DNA of 64,000 bases from Streptosporangium pseudovulgare (GCF_014648055.1 NZ_BMQJ01000002.1:774453-838452), one strand, 5' to 3'; counted from the first letter of the stretch, positions 52,260 to 62,396 are shown. Program-made: numbers and translations. Notes: a model not told the origin generated them from the sequence alone.

Positions 52260-53153
52260 CTATGGAAGGTGCCACAGGCGGTCGTCCCCCGCGCGCAGCG
52301 AGCCCAGCCGGTGCCGCAGCTCGTCACGGACCCCGGCGTCGAGGTGCGCCCGGCGCAGCAGGGCCGTCAGGGTCTGCAGATCCCGGATGTCCCGCAGCAC
52401 CGGATACCCCGCCTGGGACCTGGCGTCGTGACCGTACGCCTCGCTGAAATTCGCCAGCTGCCGCTCGGTCAGCCCGAACCGCGCGCCGTGCAGGGTCGGG
52501 ACCAGGTCGATCTCCCGCGGCCCCGCGCACGCCCACTGCCAGGACCTCAGCAGGAACCCCCGGGGCGTGCGGATCATGTTCTCCCGGCGGGCGTCGCCGT
52601 GCACCAGCCCGTACGGCAGCGCGAACTCCACCAGCCCGTACGCCTCGGCGAGCACGTCGCAGCGCCCCAGCAGCCACCCCCGGTCCTCGTGGTCCAGCAC
52701 CGGGCACTCCCCCGCCGCCCGGCGCACCGCACCGAGCGGGTCGCAGGCCGGCAACTCGAACGGCACCGGCGGCAGGGCGTGCAGCCGCCGCAGCAGCGGC
52801 CCGAGCTGCGCCGGGTCGGGCGGCGGCCCGATGTGCTCCTGCCTCCGCCAGAAGGTCGCCAGGAACCCCTCGGCGACGATCGGCTGCTCCACGTCCAGGG
52901 GGCGGTCGGCCGGGAAACCCCGGTCCGCCAGCCACCGCGCCACCCGCACCGAGACGGCCGGCCGCTCGGCCTCGTCCGGCGTGTCCTCCCGGGCCAGCCG
53001 TACCACCACGCCCTCGGCGGCCAGGTGGCAGACCAGCCCGGCGGCGTCGTGCCCCATCCGGAACCCGGTCGCGTCCAGCCCGGCCTGCCGGCACGAGCGG
53101 GTGAGCGCCCCGGTCACCCGGGGAAGAAGCGAACCCTCCGCGGCGATCGTCAT
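52260..53153 (-). CDS. Aminoglycoside/choline-kinase-like phosphotransferase
   Basis: The 297-residue protein has the APH-family catalytic motif LVHGDARRENMI (HGDxxxxN) near residue 195 and a following Asp in REIDLVPT, within the ATP-dependent small-molecule kinase fold. The N-terminal lobe is less conserved (GLVCHLAAEGVVVRLARE supplies a candidate ATP-binding region, although the usual Lys reads as Arg). ATG at 53153 has AGGAG seven bases upstream. The substrate is unknown; resistance cannot be inferred. It lies between the radical SAM unit and rodA. Confidence 0.82.
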   Translation of the reverse strand: MTIAAEGSLLPRVTGALTRSCRQAGLDATGFRMGHDAAGLVCHLAAEGVVVRLAREDTPDEAERPAVSVRVARWLADRGFPADRPLDVEQPIVAEGFLATFWRRQEHIGPPPDPAQLGPLLRRLHALPPVPFELPACDPLGAVRRAAGECPVLDHEDRGWLLGRCDVLAEAYGLVEFALPYGLVHGDARRENMIRTPRGFLLRSWQWACAGPREIDLVPTLHGARFGLTERQLANFSEAYGHDARSQAGYPVLRDIRDLQTLTALLRRAHLDAGVRDELRHRLGSLRAGDDRLWHLP

Positions 53154-53268
53154 CGTCCACTCCTGTCTGGAAATCCGCGCCGGGCCCGCCCACGGGCCCG
53201 GCGACACCGGTGAGCGGGGGGAGAGTTCGAGACCGGGGACGGGCGGACGGCTTTCATCGCGGCCGGTC

Positions 53269-54432
53269 TCAGAAAGGCCGCTGACGGATGTGGATCGCCT
53301 GGAGCAACCCGATGGCGATCATGTTCGCGAAGGTCGCGGTGCCGCCGTAGGAGACGAACGGCAGGGGCAGCCCGGTGATCGGCATGATCCCGATCGTCAT
53401 CCCGACGTTGACGAAGGACTGGAAGGCCAGCCAGCACACGATCACCCCGGCCGTCATCGCGCCGAACCGGTCGTCGCACCGGCGGGCGATCCGCATCCCC
53501 CGCAGCAGGATCACCGCGAGCAGCGCCACCACCGTGACCGAGCCGAGGAAGCCGAACTCCTCCCCCGCGACGGTGAAGACGAAGTCGGTGTGCTGCTCGG
53601 GCACGAACCGGCCGGTGGTCTGGCCGCCGCGGAACAGCCCCTTGCCGAACAGCCCTCCCGAGCCGATCGCGATCAGCGACTGGGTGCTGTTGTAGCCGAC
53701 GCCCCGCGGGTCGCTGGCCGGGTTGAGGAAGGCGGTGAACCGCGCGATCTGGTACGGCTCCAGCACGTCGAGGAACCACACGCCCACGGCCCCGGCGACC
53801 ACGAGCAGGGCCAGCCCGAGGACCCACCGCTTGCGCACCCCCGCGATGATCATCGCGGCGGCGGTGATCACCCCCAGGACCATGGTGGTGCCCAGGTCCG
53901 GCTGGAGCATCACCATCCCCATGGTCAGGGCGGCCACCGCCAGCGACACCCCGACGTCCAGGCCGCGCGGGCGCTCGCCGCCCTTGGCCGGCTGGGCCAT
54001 CAGCATGGCGAGCATCAGCGCCAGCCCGAGCTTGGCCAGCTCCGACGGCTGGAAGGCGAACCCCCCGCCCAGCATGATCCACGAATGCGCGCCGTTCACC
54101 GTGGAACCCAGCGGCGTGATCACCAGGATCAGCCCCACGAACGTCACGGCGTACACCAGCGGCGCGTACGCCCGCAGCCTGCGGTGGTTCACCATCGTCG
54201 CCAGACCGGTCAGCACCGCGCCGATGGCGAGGTTGAGGACGTGCTTCTTGACCAGCCCCGTGGAGCCGGGCGCCCAGGTCCGGGTCGACGACCACACCAG
54301 CAGCGTGCCGATCACCGACAGCGCGGCGACCGCGACGAGCAGCACCCCGTCCATCCGGCCCACCACCGAGGAGGCCGCCATCGCCCTGCGGGCCAGCGAC
54401 CTGCGCGGCGGGTTGATCACCCGGGCGGTCAT
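53269..54432 (-). CDS. rodA: Peptidoglycan glycosyltransferase RodA
   Basis: The 387-residue SEDS protein has about ten membrane helices. FAFQPSELAKLGLALMLA, MVMLQPDLGTTMV (catalytic Asp region), EEFGFLG and GLPLPFVSYGGTATFANM are hallmark SEDS motifs. It polymerises glycan strands from lipid II for lateral wall growth, with PBP2 as the cross-linking partner. ATG at 54432 overlaps the PBP2 stop (ATGA), so the pair is translationally coupled. Confidence 0.96.
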   Translation of the reverse strand: MTARVINPPRRSLARRAMAASSVVGRMDGVLLVAVAALSVIGTLLVWSSTRTWAPGSTGLVKKHVLNLAIGAVLTGLATMVNHRRLRAYAPLVYAVTFVGLILVITPLGSTVNGAHSWIMLGGGFAFQPSELAKLGLALMLAMLMAQPAKGGERPRGLDVGVSLAVAALTMGMVMLQPDLGTTMVLGVITAAAMIIAGVRKRWVLGLALLVVAGAVGVWFLDVLEPYQIARFTAFLNPASDPRGVGYNSTQSLIAIGSGGLFGKGLFRGGQTTGRFVPEQHTDFVFTVAGEEFGFLGSVTVVALLAVILLRGMRIARRCDDRFGAMTAGVIVCWLAFQSFVNVGMTIGIMPITGLPLPFVSYGGTATFANMIAIGLLQAIHIRQRPF

Positions 54433-56492
54433 CGCGCCACCGTCCCGTCCCGCTCGATCACCGGCGGCTCGGACGCGGGGCGCCCGGCGGGCAGCGCCGC
54501 CGGGACCTGCCCGCCCTTGGGCGAGATGCCGTAGATGCCCTCGTAGATCTTCCGCGCGGCCGGGGCGGCGGTCTCGGCGCCCATCCCGCCCTGGGAGACC
54601 ATGACGACCACCACGAACCTCGGGTTGCCGGCCGGCGCGAACGACGCGAACCACGAGGTGTCGGCCTTGCCGTACACCTCGGCCGTGCCGGTCTTGCCGC
54701 CGATCCGCACCCGGTTCATCGGGAAGCCGGTGAAGGCGCCCGCGGCTGTGCCGTCGGAGGGCACGTCGCTCAGCGCCGCCCTGATGTAGTCGCGCTCCCG
54801 CACCGAGATCGGCAGCCGGCCCACCACCGGCACCTTGATCTCCTTGACCATGGTGCCGTCGGGCCGCACCAGCGCCCAGCCGAGCCGGGGGCTGCGCAGC
54901 CTGCCGTCCCCCACCAGCGCCGCGTAGGCCGCGGCGAGCTGCAACGGGGTCACCAGGACGTCGCCCTGGCCGATGGAGAAGTTCGCCGCGTCACCCGGCC
55001 GCAGCAGGTAGCCCTCCAGGCAGTTCTCGTACGCCAGCTGCTTGAGGAAGGCGGCCCGGCTCTGGTCGGTCCTGGCGACCTCCGGGTAGCCGGTCTTGGC
55101 GCGGCGGCAGTTGACCTCCTTGGTGGCCTCCCAGATCTGCTTCTTCCAGTCGCGGTCCGGGATCCGCCCGGCCGACTCGCCCGGCAGGTCCACGCCCGTC
55201 GGCCGGCCGAACCCGAAGGCCCGCGCCATGGCCGCCATCGGCTGCTTGGTGCTCCCCTTCGGCCGCAGCCCGCCGTCGCGCAGCCACTGCTCGTAGGCCG
55301 CCCGGTAGAAGATCGTGTCGCAGGACTTCACCAGCGCGGTGTGCAGGTTCATCGTGCCCATGCCGATGCCGTGGAAGTTGCTGAACGCCCGGCTGCCGAC
55401 CATGAAGGAACCCGGGCAGTCGTACTGGCCGTGCAGCGGGTAGCCGTCCCGGAGCATCGCCGACACCGAGGAGATCTTGAAGGTCGAGCCCGGTGCGAAC
55501 TGTCCCTTGATCGCCCGCGACACCAGCGGCTTGCCCGACTTCTCCGACAGCAGACGCTGGTACTCCGCCTCGGAGATGCCGCCCGTCCAGACCTTCGGGT
55601 CGTAGGTCGGCGCGCTGGCCAGCGCGAGGACCCTGCCGGTCCGCACGTCGAGCACCACGCCCGCCGCGCCGTCGGCCCTGGGCGCGGACTTCATGGCCTC
55701 GGCCAGGGCCTTCTCGGTCACCGCCTGCACCTTGGCGTCGATGCTGGTGATGAGCGTGTCACCGGGGATCGGCGCGACCTGCCGCTCCACTCCGATGACC
55801 TTGCCGAGCCGGTCGACCTGCACCCTCCGGATCCCCGGCACCCCACGCAGCTCCGCGTCGTAGATCGCCTCCAGCCCGTCGCGCCCCACCAGGTCGACAC
55901 CGGAGAACGACGCCTTGAACCCCTCGCGCTTCTCCAGTTCCTCCTGCGTGATCGGCTGCAGGTAGCCCAGCGCCTGGGCGGCGGCACTGCCGTGCGGGTA
56001 CTGCCGCACCGCCTGCACCTCGGCGGTTACCCCGGGGAACTCCTCCTGCCGTTCCAGGATCTGCAGGGCCTCACGCGTGGTGACCTCGTCGTCGATCGGG
56101 ATCGGCTGGTACGGCGAGCCCGGCCAGCACGGCCGGGTGACCCCGGGGCCGCACGCCCTGATGCGCTCGCGCAGCCGCTCGGGACTGCGGTTCAGGACCG
56201 CCGCCAACCTCTGCAGGACGGTCCTGCCGTTGCCCGCCATCCGGTTCAGGCTCGTCCGGTCCACCGAGACCACGAGCCGGGTCCGGTTGCGCACCAGCGG
56301 CCGCCCCGCCGCGTCGAGGATCTGGCCGCGCACGGCCGGCACGACCACGTCGCGCGTCCGCGTCTCGGTCGCCGCCTGCGTGAACTCCGCGTAGCGCACC
56401 ACCTGCACCTGCCAGAGCCGTACGGCGAGCAGCGCCATCAGCGACATCACCAGCACCTGGATCACGACCAGCCGGCCCCGCACCCGGATCAT
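54429..56492 (-). CDS. mrdA: Penicillin-binding protein 2 (class B transpeptidase)
   Basis: The 687-residue protein has a short cytoplasmic end, one membrane anchor (VVIQVLVMSLMALLAVRLWQ), a PBP dimerisation domain, and a transpeptidase domain with Ser336 in STFK (SxxK), KSCD (SxN-type motif with Cys-Asp) and KTGTAEV (KTG). It cross-links peptidoglycan during elongation and pairs with RodA. The open reading is long and in register with mreD upstream (175-base gap of degenerate GC-rich repeats). The bulky C-terminus (PPVIERDGTVAR) is short and charged. Confidence 0.96.
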   Translation of the reverse strand: MIRVRGRLVVIQVLVMSLMALLAVRLWQVQVVRYAEFTQAATETRTRDVVVPAVRGQILDAAGRPLVRNRTRLVVSVDRTSLNRMAGNGRTVLQRLAAVLNRSPERLRERIRACGPGVTRPCWPGSPYQPIPIDDEVTTREALQILERQEEFPGVTAEVQAVRQYPHGSAAAQALGYLQPITQEELEKREGFKASFSGVDLVGRDGLEAIYDAELRGVPGIRRVQVDRLGKVIGVERQVAPIPGDTLITSIDAKVQAVTEKALAEAMKSAPRADGAAGVVLDVRTGRVLALASAPTYDPKVWTGGISEAEYQRLLSEKSGKPLVSRAIKGQFAPGSTFKISSVSAMLRDGYPLHGQYDCPGSFMVGSRAFSNFHGIGMGTMNLHTALVKSCDTIFYRAAYEQWLRDGGLRPKGSTKQPMAAMARAFGFGRPTGVDLPGESAGRIPDRDWKKQIWEATKEVNCRRAKTGYPEVARTDQSRAAFLKQLAYENCLEGYLLRPGDAANFSIGQGDVLVTPLQLAAAYAALVGDGRLRSPRLGWALVRPDGTMVKEIKVPVVGRLPISVRERDYIRAALSDVPSDGTAAGAFTGFPMNRVRIGGKTGTAEVYGKADTSWFASFAPAGNPRFVVVVMVSQGGMGAETAAPAARKIYEGIYGISPKGGQVPAALPAGRPASEPPVIERDGTVAR

Positions 56493-56667
56493 GCCCGCCC
56501 CCCGTCACGCCCGGCCCACGGCCTTCCCCGTCCGTCAGGCCGGACCCCGCACGTCCCCCGCACACCACGCCGGGTCCCGCATGCCCCCCGCCCGTCGCGC
56601 CGGACCCCGCACGCCCGGCGATCCGCCCTCCGCGGTCCGCTCCGATCACGCCCGGTGACCCGCGCGC

Positions 56668-57195
56668 TCACAGACGGCTCCGCGCCGGATACCGCACCGG
56701 CCGCGAAGCCCGCATCCGGGGACCCCCGGCGACCCTCCTCGCCAGCCCCGCCACCGGCAGGGCCGCCGCCACGTCGTAGACGGCCTCCCGGGGCAACGTG
56801 ACCGTCAGCACGTCCTCCCCGAGCCGGGCGTCACCGAACAGGGCCCCGGCCGCCGCGGCGAGCACCGGCCCGGCGACGGCGCAGGTGAGCGCCGTGATGA
56901 TCCTGGCCTCGGGGTGGAGCTCGGCCATCCGCCCGGCCGCGAACCCGACCAGGCACAGCACCAGGGCGTACTGCCCCATCACGTGCGCGGCGGGCGGCAG
57001 CATGTCGTTGAGCAGCCCGGCGAAGAACCCCATGACTGTCCCGGCGGCGGCCCCGCGGGCCTGCGCGTAACCGATCACGGTGAGCAGCACCAGGTCGGGG
57101 GCGACGTCCCCCGGCAACGGCAGGCGGTTCACCACCGCCACCTGCACCACCATGACCAGCAGGAGGAACCCGGCGGCGAGCGCGTCCCGGCCCAT
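56668..57195 (-). CDS. mreD: Rod-shape protein MreD
   Basis: The 175-residue protein has five hydrophobic helices (FLLLVMVVQVAVVNRLPLPG at the start; APDLVLLTVIGYAQARG; YALVLCLVGFAAGRM) of the MreD family. It is a membrane partner of MreC in the elongation complex. The start is three bases after the mreC stop. The basic tail (MRASRPVRYPARSRL) is cytoplasmic. Confidence 0.9.
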   Translation of the reverse strand: MGRDALAAGFLLLVMVVQVAVVNRLPLPGDVAPDLVLLTVIGYAQARGAAAGTVMGFFAGLLNDMLPPAAHVMGQYALVLCLVGFAAGRMAELHPEARIITALTCAVAGPVLAAAAGALFGDARLGEDVLTVTLPREAVYDVAAALPVAGLARRVAGGPRMRASRPVRYPARSRL

Positions 57196-57198
57196 CGG

Positions 57199-58266
57199 TC
57201 AGATCCCCCCGCGCCGCGTGCCCGGCGCCACCGCCTCGGGCGGCACGTCGTCCCGCCCGCCGGGCGCCGCCTCGTCCTCCGGCGCGTCCTCCGTCTCCGG
57301 CTTCCCGCCCTCGCGGCCCGGCGCGTCCTCCGTCCCCGGCGCCTCCTCGCGGTCCGGCCCGCCCCGGGCCTTCGCCTTCTTCTCCTTCTCCGCCTGCCGC
57401 GGCGCACCCGGCAGGACCGCGTCACGCGGGTCACGCGGCGGCGCCTGCACCACCACACCCACCACGTCGAGCGCGGTCAGATCGGCGTACGGCCGGGCGT
57501 AGGCCACCCGGGTAAGCTCCCCCGGCGTCGCCTCCACCCGCTCCACCACCCCGATCGGCACCCCGGCCACGTACGGCACGCCGTGCTGGGAGCCGAAGCT
57601 GACGATCCGCCGGCCGGGAACGATCTGCGCCGTGGAGTCGAGCAGCCGGAAACGCAGCAGGCGGCCGCCGGACCCCACGCCGTGCACCACCCCGATCTCG
57701 TTGCTCCCCTCCAGGCGGGCCCCGGCCGCCGACGCCGGATCGCTGAGCAGCACGACGGTCGAGGTGAACCGCCCCGCCTGGACCACCCTGCCGACCAGGC
57801 CCTCGCCGTTCAGCACCGTCATCTCCGTCCGCACCCCGTCCGCCGCGCCGATGTCGAGCTCGACGGCCTCCTCGAACCCCGGCGTGCCCCGCCGGGCGAT
57901 CACCTGCGCCGGGACGATCCGGTATCCGGCGACGCCCGCCACGCCGAGCAGGCGGCGCAGCTGCGCCGACCGCTGCCGGTCCAGGCTCTGCGACACCAGG
58001 TCACGCCTGAGCCTGCCGTTCTCGGCGCGTAACTCCTCGATACGGCGCCGCGCCTCCGGCGCACCCGTGATCATCGCGACGAACCTGCCGACCGGCCGGA
58101 CGATGTCGGCCCCCGCGCTCTCCGCGGCGCCGAACACCGTCGCCCCCACACCCTTGAGGGGGGTGAGCGGGGATGTTCCGCCGGTCCGGTGGTCGACGGT
58201 CATCAACACGAGAGCCGCGGCCAGCAGCACCCCCAGGCTGATTCGTGCGCGGCGCGTGTCCTTCAT
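57199..58266 (-). CDS. mreC: Rod-shape protein MreC
   Basis: The 355-residue protein has an N-terminal membrane helix (ISLGVLLAAALVLMTV), a coiled coil (EARRRIEELRAENGRLRRDL), and the beta-rich MreC domain (VIARRGTPGFEEAVELDIGAADGV; GEGLVGRVVQAG; VVLLSDP). The last 70 residues are a Glu/Lys/Gly-rich disordered tail. It links MreB to extracytoplasmic wall enzymes. ATG at 58266 overlaps the mreB stop by one base (TGATG). Confidence 0.95.
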   Translation of the reverse strand: MKDTRRARISLGVLLAAALVLMTVDHRTGGTSPLTPLKGVGATVFGAAESAGADIVRPVGRFVAMITGAPEARRRIEELRAENGRLRRDLVSQSLDRQRSAQLRRLLGVAGVAGYRIVPAQVIARRGTPGFEEAVELDIGAADGVRTEMTVLNGEGLVGRVVQAGRFTSTVVLLSDPASAAGARLEGSNEIGVVHGVGSGGRLLRFRLLDSTAQIVPGRRIVSFGSQHGVPYVAGVPIGVVERVEATPGELTRVAYARPYADLTALDVVGVVVQAPPRDPRDAVLPGAPRQAEKEKKAKARGGPDREEAPGTEDAPGREGGKPETEDAPEDEAAPGGRDDVPPEAVAPGTRRGGI

Positions 58267-59297
58267 CAGTGCCGCGGCTCCGGAACGAGGACCTGCTGCA
58301 GCGCCTCGAAGTCCTCGACGCACTTGCCGGAGCCGAGCGCGACGGAGTCGAGGGCATTGTCCACCAGGTGGATCGGCATGCCGGTCTCGTCCTTGAGCCG
58401 CTCGTCCAGCCCCTTCAGCAGGGCGCCGCCGCCGGTGAGGGCGATCCCCCGGTCCATCAGGTCGCCGGACAGCTCCGGCGGGCACTTGTCCAGCGTGGTC
58501 TTGACCGCGTCCACGATCGCGTTCACCTGCTCGTCGGTGGCCCGGCGGATCTCGGCGGCCGACACGACGATCGTCTTCGGCAGGCCGCTGACCAGGTCAC
58601 GGCCGCGGATCTCCGCGTGGCCCTCCTCGGGAAGCGCGCAGGCCGAGCCGATCGCCATCTTGATCTCCTCGGCGGTGCGCTCGCCGAGCATGAGCGAGTA
58701 CTCCTTCTTGGCGTAGCTGATGATCGCCTGATCCAGCTCGTCACCGCCCACCCTGATCGACTGGCTCGTCACCACGCCGCCCATCGAGATGATGGCGACC
58801 TCGGTGGTGCCGCCGCCGACGTCGACCACCATGTTGCCGGTCGGCTCGTGCACGGGCAGACCCGCCCCGATCGCCGCGGCCATCGGTTCCTCGATGATGT
58901 AGACCTGCCGCGCCCCCGCCTGGTAGCCGGCCTCCTTGACCGCCCGCTGCTCGACGCCGGTGATCCCGCTCGGCACCGCGATGATGATGCGCGGCTTGGC
59001 GAACTGGCTGCGCCGGTGGACCCGCTGGATGAAGTAGCGGAGCATGCGCTCGGTGACGTCGAAGTCGGCGATGACGCCGTCCTTCAGCGGCCGGATGGCC
59101 ACGATGTTGCCCGGAGTCCGGCCGATCATGCGCTTGGCCTCGATGCCGATGGCGACGATCTTTCCCGTGACCATGTTCATCGCGACGACGGACGGCTCGT
59201 TGAGCACGATGCCCTTGCCCCGGACGTACACCAGCGTGTTCGCGGTGCCGAGGTCGACCGCCATGTCGCGTCCGAGGAAAGCAAGCTTGCTGCTCAT
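58266..59297 (-). CDS. mreB: Actin-like cell-shape protein MreB
   Basis: The 343-residue protein has [19 protein letters not shown] (phosphate 1), [34 protein letters not shown] (phosphate 2) and [13 protein letters not shown] (adenosine motif) of the MreB/actin fold. It polymerises at the membrane; in Streptomyces it supports spore-wall synthesis rather than hyphal growth. ATG at 59297 (MSSKLAF) has GGAGGG upstream. It is first in the mreB-mreC-mreD-mrdA-rodA unit. Confidence 0.97.
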   Translation of the reverse strand: MSSKLAFLGRDMAVDLGTANTLVYVRGKGIVLNEPSVVAMNMVTGKIVAIGIEAKRMIGRTPGNIVAIRPLKDGVIADFDVTERMLRYFIQRVHRRSQFAKPRIIIAVPSGITGVEQRAVKEAGYQAGARQVYIIEEPMAAAIGAGLPVHEPTGNMVVDVGGGTTEVAIISMGGVVTSQSIRVGGDELDQAIISYAKKEYSLMLGERTAEEIKMAIGSACALPEEGHAEIRGRDLVSGLPKTIVVSAAEIRRATDEQVNAIVDAVKTTLDKCPPELSGDLMDRGIALTGGGALLKGLDERLKDETGMPIHLVDNALDSVALGSGKCVEDFEALQQVLVPEPRH

Positions 59298-59430
59298 GGG
59301 GAAGGCGGCCCTCCTTCCGTCAGGTCGTCGGCGAAAACTACAGAACGCACTCGAATCGTAACGTGATGTACCCACCCCTGAGCGCAATGAGCCTGCCAGC
59401 TCCAGGAAAATCTTAAGTCGCGGCAAACAC

Positions 59431-59484
59431 GTCGGGCCCCGCCGTCCTCCCGGGTGATCTCCGGAAAGGACGGCGGGGCCCGAC
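59431..59484 (-). terminator. Hairpin between ndk and mreB
   Basis: GTCGGGCCCCGCCGTCC pairs perfectly with GGACGGCGGGGCCCGAC (17 bp) around a 20-base loop, 10 bases after the ndk stop. There is no T run, but stem strength is high, and it separates ndk from the mre unit. Confidence 0.8.
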
Positions 59485-59494
59485 GGCGACGGCC

Positions 59495-59905
59495 TTAGAA
59501 GCGGTCCGGGAAGAAGATCTTGATCTCGCGGGCGGCGGACTCGGGCGAGTCGGAGCCGTGGACCACGTTCTCACCGATCTCCAGGGCGTGGTCGCCGCGG
59601 ATGGTGCCGGGAGCGGACTTGACCGGGTCGGTCAGGCCCGCCAGGGCGCGGAAGGCCTCGACGGCGCGCGGGCCCTCGACCACCATGGCGACGAGCGGGC
59701 CGGAGGTGATGAACTCCACCAGCTCGCCGAAGAACGGCCGCTCGGAGTGCTCGGCGTAGTGCAGCTTGGCGGTCTCGGCGTCGAGAGTGCGCAGCTCCAG
59801 CGCGACGACCTTCAGGCCCTTGCGCTCGATCCGGGCGATCACGTCACCGATGAGGCCGCGCGCGACACCGTCGGGCTTGATCAGGACAAGGGTGCGCTCG
59901 GACAC
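59495..59905 (-). CDS. ndk: Nucleoside diphosphate kinase
   Basis: The 136-residue enzyme exchanges gamma-phosphates among NTPs and dNDPs. The motifs are [33 protein letters not shown] and the active-site histidine in NVVHGSDS near residue 117. GTG at 59905 has AAGGAGAA upstream. It ends at a strong hairpin and is likely transcribed on its own. Confidence 0.98.
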   Translation of the reverse strand: MSERTLVLIKPDGVARGLIGDVIARIERKGLKVVALELRTLDAETAKLHYAEHSERPFFGELVEFITSGPLVAMVVEGPRAVEAFRALAGLTDPVKSAPGTIRGDHALEIGENVVHGSDSPESAAREIKIFFPDRF

Positions 59906-60069
59906 TGAAGTTCTCCTTCGAACAGGGATGACTCGCAGACTGCGTGAACGGGCGAAGTTTACCGTCCCGGAGCCGGCCGCCGTTGCTCGGCGGCCGGGCG
60001 GCGGCCGGCCGGGGAGCGGCGGAGCCGGGAGCGGGGGCGTGAGCCGGAACGTCCCTCCTCAGGGAGCCA

Positions 60070-62016
60070 TCAGGGGCGGCCCGGGCCGTCCGTGTCCTCC
60101 GGCGAGGGCGTGGGCGGCGGCACGACCGGCATCGTGCCGGTCCGTTCCGGCCTCGGCCACGGCTTCGGGCCGGGCTCGGGAACGGGCTCGAACCGGGGTT
60201 TCGGCCCGGGCCGGGGCCCTCCCGGCTCACCGCCCTCCTTCCGGCCGGGCTCCGCCCCCATCTCGGCTTCCGCCCCCGCCCCGGGATCCACCCCCGGCTC
60301 GCCGCCCCGCGCCGGAGCGCCCCGGGTCCCCGTGATGGACGGCCACCCGTCCCGGAAGACGTCACCGGGGACCTCCTCGGAAGCCTCCGTGACGCCCGCC
60401 GTACCGGATCGGGGAGCACCGGGCACCTCGGACCCGGCCGGGAACGGGTCCGGGGCGGACGGCCGGGGCACATCGCTCACGGACGTCTGGGAGCGACGCA
60501 CGAGGAGGGCGCCGAGGACGATGACCACGATCACCAGGCCGCCCCCCACCAGGGCCCACCGGTGCAGCGCGTCGACGAAGGCGTCGACCAGCGCCTCCGG
60601 CGTGCCGGCGCCCCGCAGGACGAGGAACTGCACGCCACTGCCGAGCAGGAAGCCCGAGAGGACACCGGGGAAGAACAACGACAGCGCGAAGAGCGCCGCC
60701 CCGATGCCGGACGGGCGCAGCGCGGAGGTCAGGGCCACGGCGGCGCCGACCGCGAGCAGCACCAGGGGAAGGACCAGGACCGGGCCGGCGGAGGAGGGCA
60801 GCAGCACCTCCACCGTGCACAGCCCCGCCACCACGACCGCCATGCCGCTCGCCGCGGCCGTGGGCAGGACGGCGTCACTCAGACGGCTCACCGCCACGGC
60901 GGCGACGACGGCCGCCACCCCCGCGATCACGAAGGCCGGCCACAGCCCGGACAGGCCCGGCCCACCCAGGCCGCTGAGCTCGACGTTGGTCACCTGCGCG
61001 GCCGTGGGCAGGACGACGACGCCCATCACGAGCACCGTGTAGGCGGACGCCCGGCCGTCGGCGCCCCCGGAGACGGAGGCCGAGGCCAGACCGAAAAGGG
61101 CGGCGACGGACAGCGTGGCCGCGACCAGCAGCAGGCCCGGCGACCAGTCGTAGGTGCTGCCCAGCGCCAGGGCCGCGATGCCCGCGGAGGGCACGACGGC
61201 CATCAGCGGCCGCCCGCGCCCCGGAGCCCCGGCGGACGGCCGCGCCGGACCGCCGGGCTCCCCACCGGCCTCCCGGCCACCGCCGTACCCCCGGTCGCCG
61301 CCGGTCTCCTGGCCACCGCCGGGCTTCCGCGCGTCGTCGGACCCTCGGGCGCCGTCGAGTCTCCGGGCGCTGTCGAGTCTCCCGGCGCCGTCGTCTCTCA
61401 ACCGGAGCACGAAGTAGGCGGCGGCCAGCACGAGCGCGACCCCCGTCAGCATGGGGTACGGCTGAAGCGCGACCCTCCAGGACCTGGCCTCGTCCAGCGG
61501 CCACAGAGCCAGCGCCTGCGCCGCCAGGAGGCTCACCGCGAGAGCGGCGCACCACAGTGCCCGCAGGAACGGGGAACGCTCCCAGACCGCGGCCAGGGTC
61601 GCGGGCACCACCAGCCCCGCGCCGACCCCGTGCAGCACCCGCAGCACTCCCACCAGCGACGCGGAGTCGGCATACCCCCCGGCCGCGTCGGCCACGGCGA
61701 GCAGGGCCAACCCGGCGACCAGCATCGGCGCCACCCTCCGGCGGCGCACGGCGAGCGCGGCCAGCGGCACGGTCAGCACCGTCGCGGGCAGCGCCAGCCC
61801 GTGCGCCCGCATCATCCCGATCGGTGAGATGTCACGCGGCAGCAGAGCCGACACCACCGAGATGGTGTTGGGCAGGGCGACGATCGCCAGCGGAAGCGTC
61901 ACCGCGACGAGCGCCCCGAGGACGACGTCGAGCGCCGAAGGGGCACGGAGTGCGCGCGCCAGGCCGGTGGGCTCGGCGGCCACCGCCCGATTCGGCTGAG
62001 TGGGAGGGACGGCCAT
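60070..62016 (-). CDS. Large MFS-like membrane protein with low-complexity inserts
   Basis: The 648-residue protein has about 12-14 hydrophobic helices in two blocks. They are separated by a cytoplasmic loop (residues about 205-255) of Arg/Asp/Gly repeats (LDSARRLDGARGSDDARK, then GG-rich), and followed by a 120-residue Pro/Gly/Glu tail (PGPKPRFEPVPEPGPKP). LRVLHGVGAGLVVPATLAAVW resembles MFS helix 5. The function is unknown. ATG at 62016 lacks a good ribosome site, and the DUF4233 gene ends 12 bases upstream, so it may depend on read-through translation. It sits between DUF4233 and ndk. Confidence 0.75.
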   Translation of the reverse strand: MAVPPTQPNRAVAAEPTGLARALRAPSALDVVLGALVAVTLPLAIVALPNTISVVSALLPRDISPIGMMRAHGLALPATVLTVPLAALAVRRRRVAPMLVAGLALLAVADAAGGYADSASLVGVLRVLHGVGAGLVVPATLAAVWERSPFLRALWCAALAVSLLAAQALALWPLDEARSWRVALQPYPMLTGVALVLAAAYFVLRLRDDGAGRLDSARRLDGARGSDDARKPGGGQETGGDRGYGGGREAGGEPGGPARPSAGAPGRGRPLMAVVPSAGIAALALGSTYDWSPGLLLVAATLSVAALFGLASASVSGGADGRASAYTVLVMGVVVLPTAAQVTNVELSGLGGPGLSGLWPAFVIAGVAAVVAAVAVSRLSDAVLPTAAASGMAVVVAGLCTVEVLLPSSAGPVLVLPLVLLAVGAAVALTSALRPSGIGAALFALSLFFPGVLSGFLLGSGVQFLVLRGAGTPEALVDAFVDALHRWALVGGGLVIVVIVLGALLVRRSQTSVSDVPRPSAPDPFPAGSEVPGAPRSGTAGVTEASEEVPGDVFRDGWPSITGTRGAPARGGEPGVDPGAGAEAEMGAEPGRKEGGEPGGPRPGPKPRFEPVPEPGPKPWPRPERTGTMPVVPPPTPSPEDTDGPGRP

Positions 62017-62027
62017 GTAGGCCGACT

Positions 62028-62396
62028 TTAGCGGGAAGTCACGCCCTCGACACGGCGAGCGACGAATATCGCCGTGATCCACAGGGCAGCGAAAATCCCA
62101 CCGAGGAAGAACATGGTCGAAACCATGAACCCCGAAACGATGGCCAGCACCTGGATCACGCTTCCGGCGATGTAGGCGAAGGGCCGCTTCAGCATGCCGG
62201 CGACCAGCACGCACAACACCGCCAGGCCCAGCCCCACGGTCAGCGCCACGGCCGGCTCGATCTTCTGGACATTGATGGCGACCGGGGCGAACAACCCGAC
62301 GACGATCGCCTCCATACCCAGCACACTGGCGCAGAGCCGCCGCATGCCCGGAGTGACCGTGATCATTTTTCGCCCTTCCGCCGACGCCTCGCTCAT
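62028..62396 (-). CDS. DUF4233 membrane protein
   Basis: The 122-residue protein has four hydrophobic helices (LCASVLGMEAIVVGLFAPVAI, LTVGLGLAVLCVLVAGMLK, FAYIAGSVIQVLAIVSGFMV, FFLGGIFAALWITAIFVA) and matches DUF4233, an actinobacterial family almost always placed after folC. ATG at 62396 overlaps the folC stop by four bases. The function is unknown. Confidence 0.9.
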   Translation of the reverse strand: MSEASAEGRKMITVTPGMRRLCASVLGMEAIVVGLFAPVAINVQKIEPAVALTVGLGLAVLCVLVAGMLKRPFAYIAGSVIQVLAIVSGFMVSTMFFLGGIFAALWITAIFVARRVEGVTSR

